A stretch of 15,800 nt of DNA from Rhodanobacter sp. UBA5168 (GTDB taxonomy: Bacteria > Pseudomonadota > Gammaproteobacteria > Xanthomonadales > Rhodanobacteraceae). The position numbers were made by a program, and so were the translations under genes. The stretch spans positions 2,038-17,837 of the forward strand of contig DHXA01000039.1 of the NCBI GenBank assembly GCA_002413455.1. The letters are read 5' to 3'. This document shows, one piece after another, positions 13,760-15,800 of this stretch (position 1 is the first letter of the stretch; every line of letters starts with the position of its first letter). Below the pieces are notes generated by a model. The model was not told the DNA's origin, made no database searches, and worked only from the letters and a program-made list of their open reading frames with translations.

Positions 13760-14560
13760 TCAATGGCCGCGCTGATCGTCCTTCTTGTCGCGGGCTTTCG
13801 CGTTCCCCTTTTCCGGCCTGCCCGACGGAGCGTGGCCGGCCGTCTGTTGCGGACGATGGGCCGATGGCGCAGCGACGTTTCGCGTGGGCTGGGACGGGTG
13901 CGGCATTGCGCGCGCTGCTGCTGGTTGTGGTTGACGACCGGGGTTGTCGCGATGCTCGACACCAGGCGGCCGGGGCCGATTCGCCGGCGTCGGACGCAGG
14001 CCCGGTGCCGGCCTGATCGGCCCCGGCATCGGCCGATGCGATATCGGCGGGTGCGGCTGGTTGACCGGTGGCCGGCCATGGCCGGACGAACCCCGTGACG
14101 GCGACCGGTACGGATGACGCAGTGGCGGTGGCGGCGGCCGGCGCACGACAGGGCGGCGGTACCAGCGAGTGCGCTCGCGGTAGAACGGCCGGGTGCGGTA
14201 ATAGTTGTCCCAGTAGCTGCCGATCACGAACGTGACGATGGGTATGCCGATCTGCGCGCCGTAGGCGGGCAACAGCACCGGCCGATCCTGGTATTCGTAT
14301 TCGACGTAGTTACCGGCGACCCAGCCTCGATTGCCGTAGGCAATCACGTCGCACCATTCCCAGCCGTCGGTACAGCCTTGCACGTCCACTTCGGTGCCGG
14401 CGGGAATCAGCGCGATCAGCGGATAGTCCGACGCCGGCCCGGCGCGCAGGTTGACATTGCCGGTGACGTAGCCGTCGGCGGCGTGCGCCAGCGCGGGGAT
14501 GGCCAGTGATAGCGACGCCAGAGACAGCGACGCGAGTGCGGACCGGATCAGGCGTTTCAT
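13760..14560 (-). CDS. Secreted SH3b-domain protein with Pro/Arg-rich tail
   Basis: A 266-residue exported protein. Residues 1-28 are a signal peptide (MKRLIRSALASLSLASLSLA, then IPALAHAA). Residues about 29-90 are a bacterial SH3 (SH3b) domain: GYVTGNVNLRAGPASDYPLI, PAGTEVDVQGC, GWEWCDVIAYGNRGWVAGNYVEY. Such domains often bind peptidoglycan or peptides in the envelope. A short Tyr/aromatic segment follows (VIGSYWDNYYRTRPFYRERTRWYR). From about residue 130 to the end the chain is low-complexity Pro/Arg/His, probably disordered. Two cysteines in the SH3b domain could pair. ATG 14560 has GGAG nine bases ahead. A 7-bp inverted repeat (14577-14583 with 14600-14606) lies in its upstream region. 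It ends at a hairpin. Function unknown beyond envelope association. Confidence 0.85.
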   Translation of the reverse strand: MKRLIRSALASLSLASLSLAIPALAHAADGYVTGNVNLRAGPASDYPLIALIPAGTEVDVQGCTDGWEWCDVIAYGNRGWVAGNYVEYEYQDRPVLLPAYGAQIGIPIVTFVIGSYWDNYYRTRPFYRERTRWYRRPVVRRPPPPPLRHPYRSPSRGSSGHGRPPVNQPHPPISHRPMPGPIRPAPGLRPTPANRPRPPGVEHRDNPGRQPQPAAARAMPHPSQPTRNVAAPSAHRPQQTAGHAPSGRPEKGNAKARDKKDDQRGH

Positions 14561-14664
14561 GCGGGCAATCTCCAAGCAGACGGTTCGGAACGATGATGGC
14601 CGTCTGGTTATGCGCGCGCGAACGTGATGATGCCGTTGTGGCGACGCTGGGCTCCTGCATTGCC

Positions 14665-15267
14665 TCAGCCGGTCCGGCGCGGCACGAACCGCAGCGCCAC
14701 CGAGTTCATGCAATAGCGCAATCCCGTCGGTGGCGGTCCGTCGTTGAAAACGTGTCCAAGGTGGCTGTCGCACCCCGCGCAACTGATCGCGATGCGCTCC
14801 ATGCCGAACATGTGGTCGCGGTGTTCGACCACGTTGCGCCTGGCGATCGGCTGCCAGAAGCTGGGCCAGCCGGTGCCGGAATCGAACTCGGTGGCTGCGT
14901 CGTAAAGCGCGGTGGCGCAGCCCATGCAGCGGAACAGGCCGGCGACAGCGGGCTTCTCGTGGTCGCCGCTGAAGGCGCGTTCGGTACCGTCGCGGCGCAT
15001 GATCTCGTAAGACGCCGGCGACAGCCTCTGCCGCCATTGCGCCTCGGTCAGCACCAGCTTCGGCACCTGGCGCGCGCCGAGATCGCGGCCATCGTCGCCG
15101 AAGATCTGCAGCAACACGTTGCCGGGCTTTCCTACCGGCGTGTTTTCGGCAGCGAACAAGCGCGGCATGATCATGCCGGCGCCGGCGACGAGCATGGCCC
15201 CGCCAGCAAGGCTCGCGCGCAGGAAGCGGCGGCGATCCATCGCGAGGGTTTCATCAAGGCGTGACAT
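14665..15267 (-). CDS. msrB: Tat-exported methionine-(R)-sulfoxide reductase MsrB
   Basis: A 200-residue enzyme that reduces methionine-R-sulfoxide in proteins back to methionine. The N-terminus carries a Tat signal (DRRRFLRASLAGGAMLVAG, residues 11-29), so the enzyme should act in the periplasm, unlike the usual cytosolic MsrB of about 135-145 residues. The catalytic domain has structural zinc cysteines Cys114/Cys117 (FRCMGC) and Cys163/Cys166 (SCAGC). It also has TGWPSFW, SHLGHVFNDGP, and the catalytic Cys186 in RYCMNSVALRF. ATG 15267 has GGAG six bases ahead; an inner ATG at 15240 would keep the Tat motif but has no such site. It lies 107 bases after the dipZ-like gene on the same strand, which fits electron supply by DipZ. 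The repeat between them may end or attenuate the shared message. Confidence 0.95.
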   Translation of the reverse strand: MSRLDETLAMDRRRFLRASLAGGAMLVAGAGMIMPRLFAAENTPVGKPGNVLLQIFGDDGRDLGARQVPKLVLTEAQWRQRLSPASYEIMRRDGTERAFSGDHEKPAVAGLFRCMGCATALYDAATEFDSGTGWPSFWQPIARRNVVEHRDHMFGMERIAISCAGCDSHLGHVFNDGPPPTGLRYCMNSVALRFVPRRTG

Positions 15268-15291
15268 GGGAGCCTCCGTGGTTACGTTTCT

Positions 15292-15360
15292 GTGGGAGCG
15301 ACTTCAGTCGCGATCGCTTTTCGAATTGCGCAGGAGCATCGCGACTGAAGTCGCTCCCAC
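15292..15360. repeat. 23-bp perfect inverted repeat, REP-type element
   Basis: GTGGGAGCGACTTCAGTCGC plus GAT (15292-15314) recurs exactly in reverse complement at 15338-15360, separated by 23 bases. The arm is itself partly palindromic (GCGACTTCAGTCGC), so each arm can also fold alone. This arm sequence matches the style of dispersed REP/BIME repeats found between genes in xanthomonads and pseudomonads that are mobilised by RAYT transposases. It fills most of the 107-base gap between dipZ and msrB. No transposase gene is in the window. Confidence 0.85.
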
Positions 15361-15374
15361 GAGAGCAAAAGCGG

Positions 15375-15800
15375 TCAGCCGAACGTGAACGCGTAGGCCT
15401 GCACGCCCGGGTCGAGAAAGCGGATCTCGAACAGCCGCTCGCCGCTGCCGTTGGCCTGGCGCACCAGCTGGTAAAGGCGTTGCGCCGTAATCGTGCCGTT
15501 GCCATCGGCATCGGTGTCCATGCCGTGATCGGCTCCGGGCGGCTTGCCGTCGATGGTCACGCGAAAACGGATCGGCCTGCCGTTGCCCGCGGGGCCCAGC
15601 ACCAGGTGCAGGTCGCGGCCGCGGAAGCGATAGGCAATGCTGCCGCCGGCCTGCTCCAGTTGCGCGTTCTCGGCGTACACGCTCCAGCGACCATCGAGCG
15701 ACCATTGATCGGCACCAAGGGCATTCGGGGTGCGGTAGTCCCACGCGTCGTCATGCGCCACCTTGCCGCCAGCGAAGTTCTGCGCACGGGCATAGCCGAC
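15375..15800 (-). CDS. DipZ-type thiol-disulfide transporter, C-terminal end (cut by window edge)
   Basis: The last 141 residues of a gene that continues past the right edge. The visible part, VGYARAQNFAGGK, then WSLDGRWSVYAENAQLEQAG, IAYRFRGRDLHLVLGPA, FRVTIDGKPPGADHGMDTDADG and the closing FLDPGVQAYAFTFG, matches the C-terminal beta-rich domain of DipZ. DipZ proteins combine a CcdA-type membrane electron carrier with a TlpA-like periplasmic thioredoxin domain and pass electrons from cytosolic thioredoxin to the periplasm. The membrane and CXXC parts are outside the window, so the assignment rests on the tail. A GTG at 15761 is inside the gene and not a start. Its product probably reduces the neighbouring MsrB. 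Confidence 0.8.
   Translation of the reverse strand, partial: VGYARAQNFAGGKVAHDDAWDYRTPNALGADQWSLDGRWSVYAENAQLEQAGGSIAYRFRGRDLHLVLGPAGNGRPIRFRVTIDGKPPGADHGMDTDADGNGTITAQRLYQLVRQANGSGERLFEIRFLDPGVQAYAFTFG

Noticed and set aside
12552..13775. 407-codon plus-strand frame over the membrane-protein pair
   Set aside because: No domain, no membrane segments, shadow composition; the minus strand carries two genes with good ribosome sites and clear membrane helices.
1..15800. tRNA, rRNA, riboswitch, phage, toxin-antitoxin or transposase genes
   Set aside because: None could be recognised on either strand; the only repeat with a mobile character is the REP-type element at 15292-15360.

Overview
The window is high-GC, densely packed chromosomal DNA from a gammaproteobacterium. 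Protein content and gene style (S10 carboxypeptidase, DipZ next to a Tat-exported MsrB, a DUF6491-like secreted protein, and a GTGGGAGCGACTTCAGTCGC-type inverted repeat) suggest the order Lysobacterales/Xanthomonadales, probably near Rhodanobacter, Dyella or Luteibacter. This placement is inferred from the translated proteins, not from a search. There are no rRNA or tRNA genes, insertion sequences, phage genes or CRISPR arrays. Both ends cut through genes.

Layout. 1-1122: a leftward pair, the start of acyl-CoA thioesterase II (tesB) and an AmpD-like amidase. 1213-3923: a rightward, translationally coupled pair, a small alpha/beta hydrolase and the fused 23S rRNA methyltransferase RlmKL. 3985-4988: a secreted Gly/His/Tyr-rich protein and a convergent DUF6491-like secreted protein, separated by a perfect 21-bp bidirectional terminator. 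5224-7460: the two-gene ergothioneine operon egtB-egtD, coupled by an ATGA overlap. 7479-8984: a secreted S10 serine carboxypeptidase on the minus strand with a GTG start. 9103-11374: a LysE-type exporter plus FMN reductase operon, divergent from a LysR regulator whose upstream region holds a T-N11-A palindrome. 11398-12402: thioredoxin 2 (trxC), divergent from a small membrane protein carrying an HExxH motif. 12408-14560: an unrecognised four-helix membrane protein, a 46-residue membrane peptide and a secreted SH3b protein, all leftward. 14665-15800: Tat-exported MsrB behind the C-terminal end of DipZ, with a 23-bp inverted repeat between them.

A theme across the window is thiol/redox protection: ergothioneine synthesis, thioredoxin 2, an FMN reductase, and a DipZ-MsrB pair that would carry electrons to the periplasm to repair methionine sulfoxide. 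These sit in separate transcription units, so the theme is adjacency and not proof of one regulon.

I did not find a convincing novel defence or mobile system. The least explained items are the HExxH membrane protein, whose 3' end is itself a terminator-like palindrome, the 46-aa plus 307-aa membrane protein pair, and the apparently leaderless lysR transcript.
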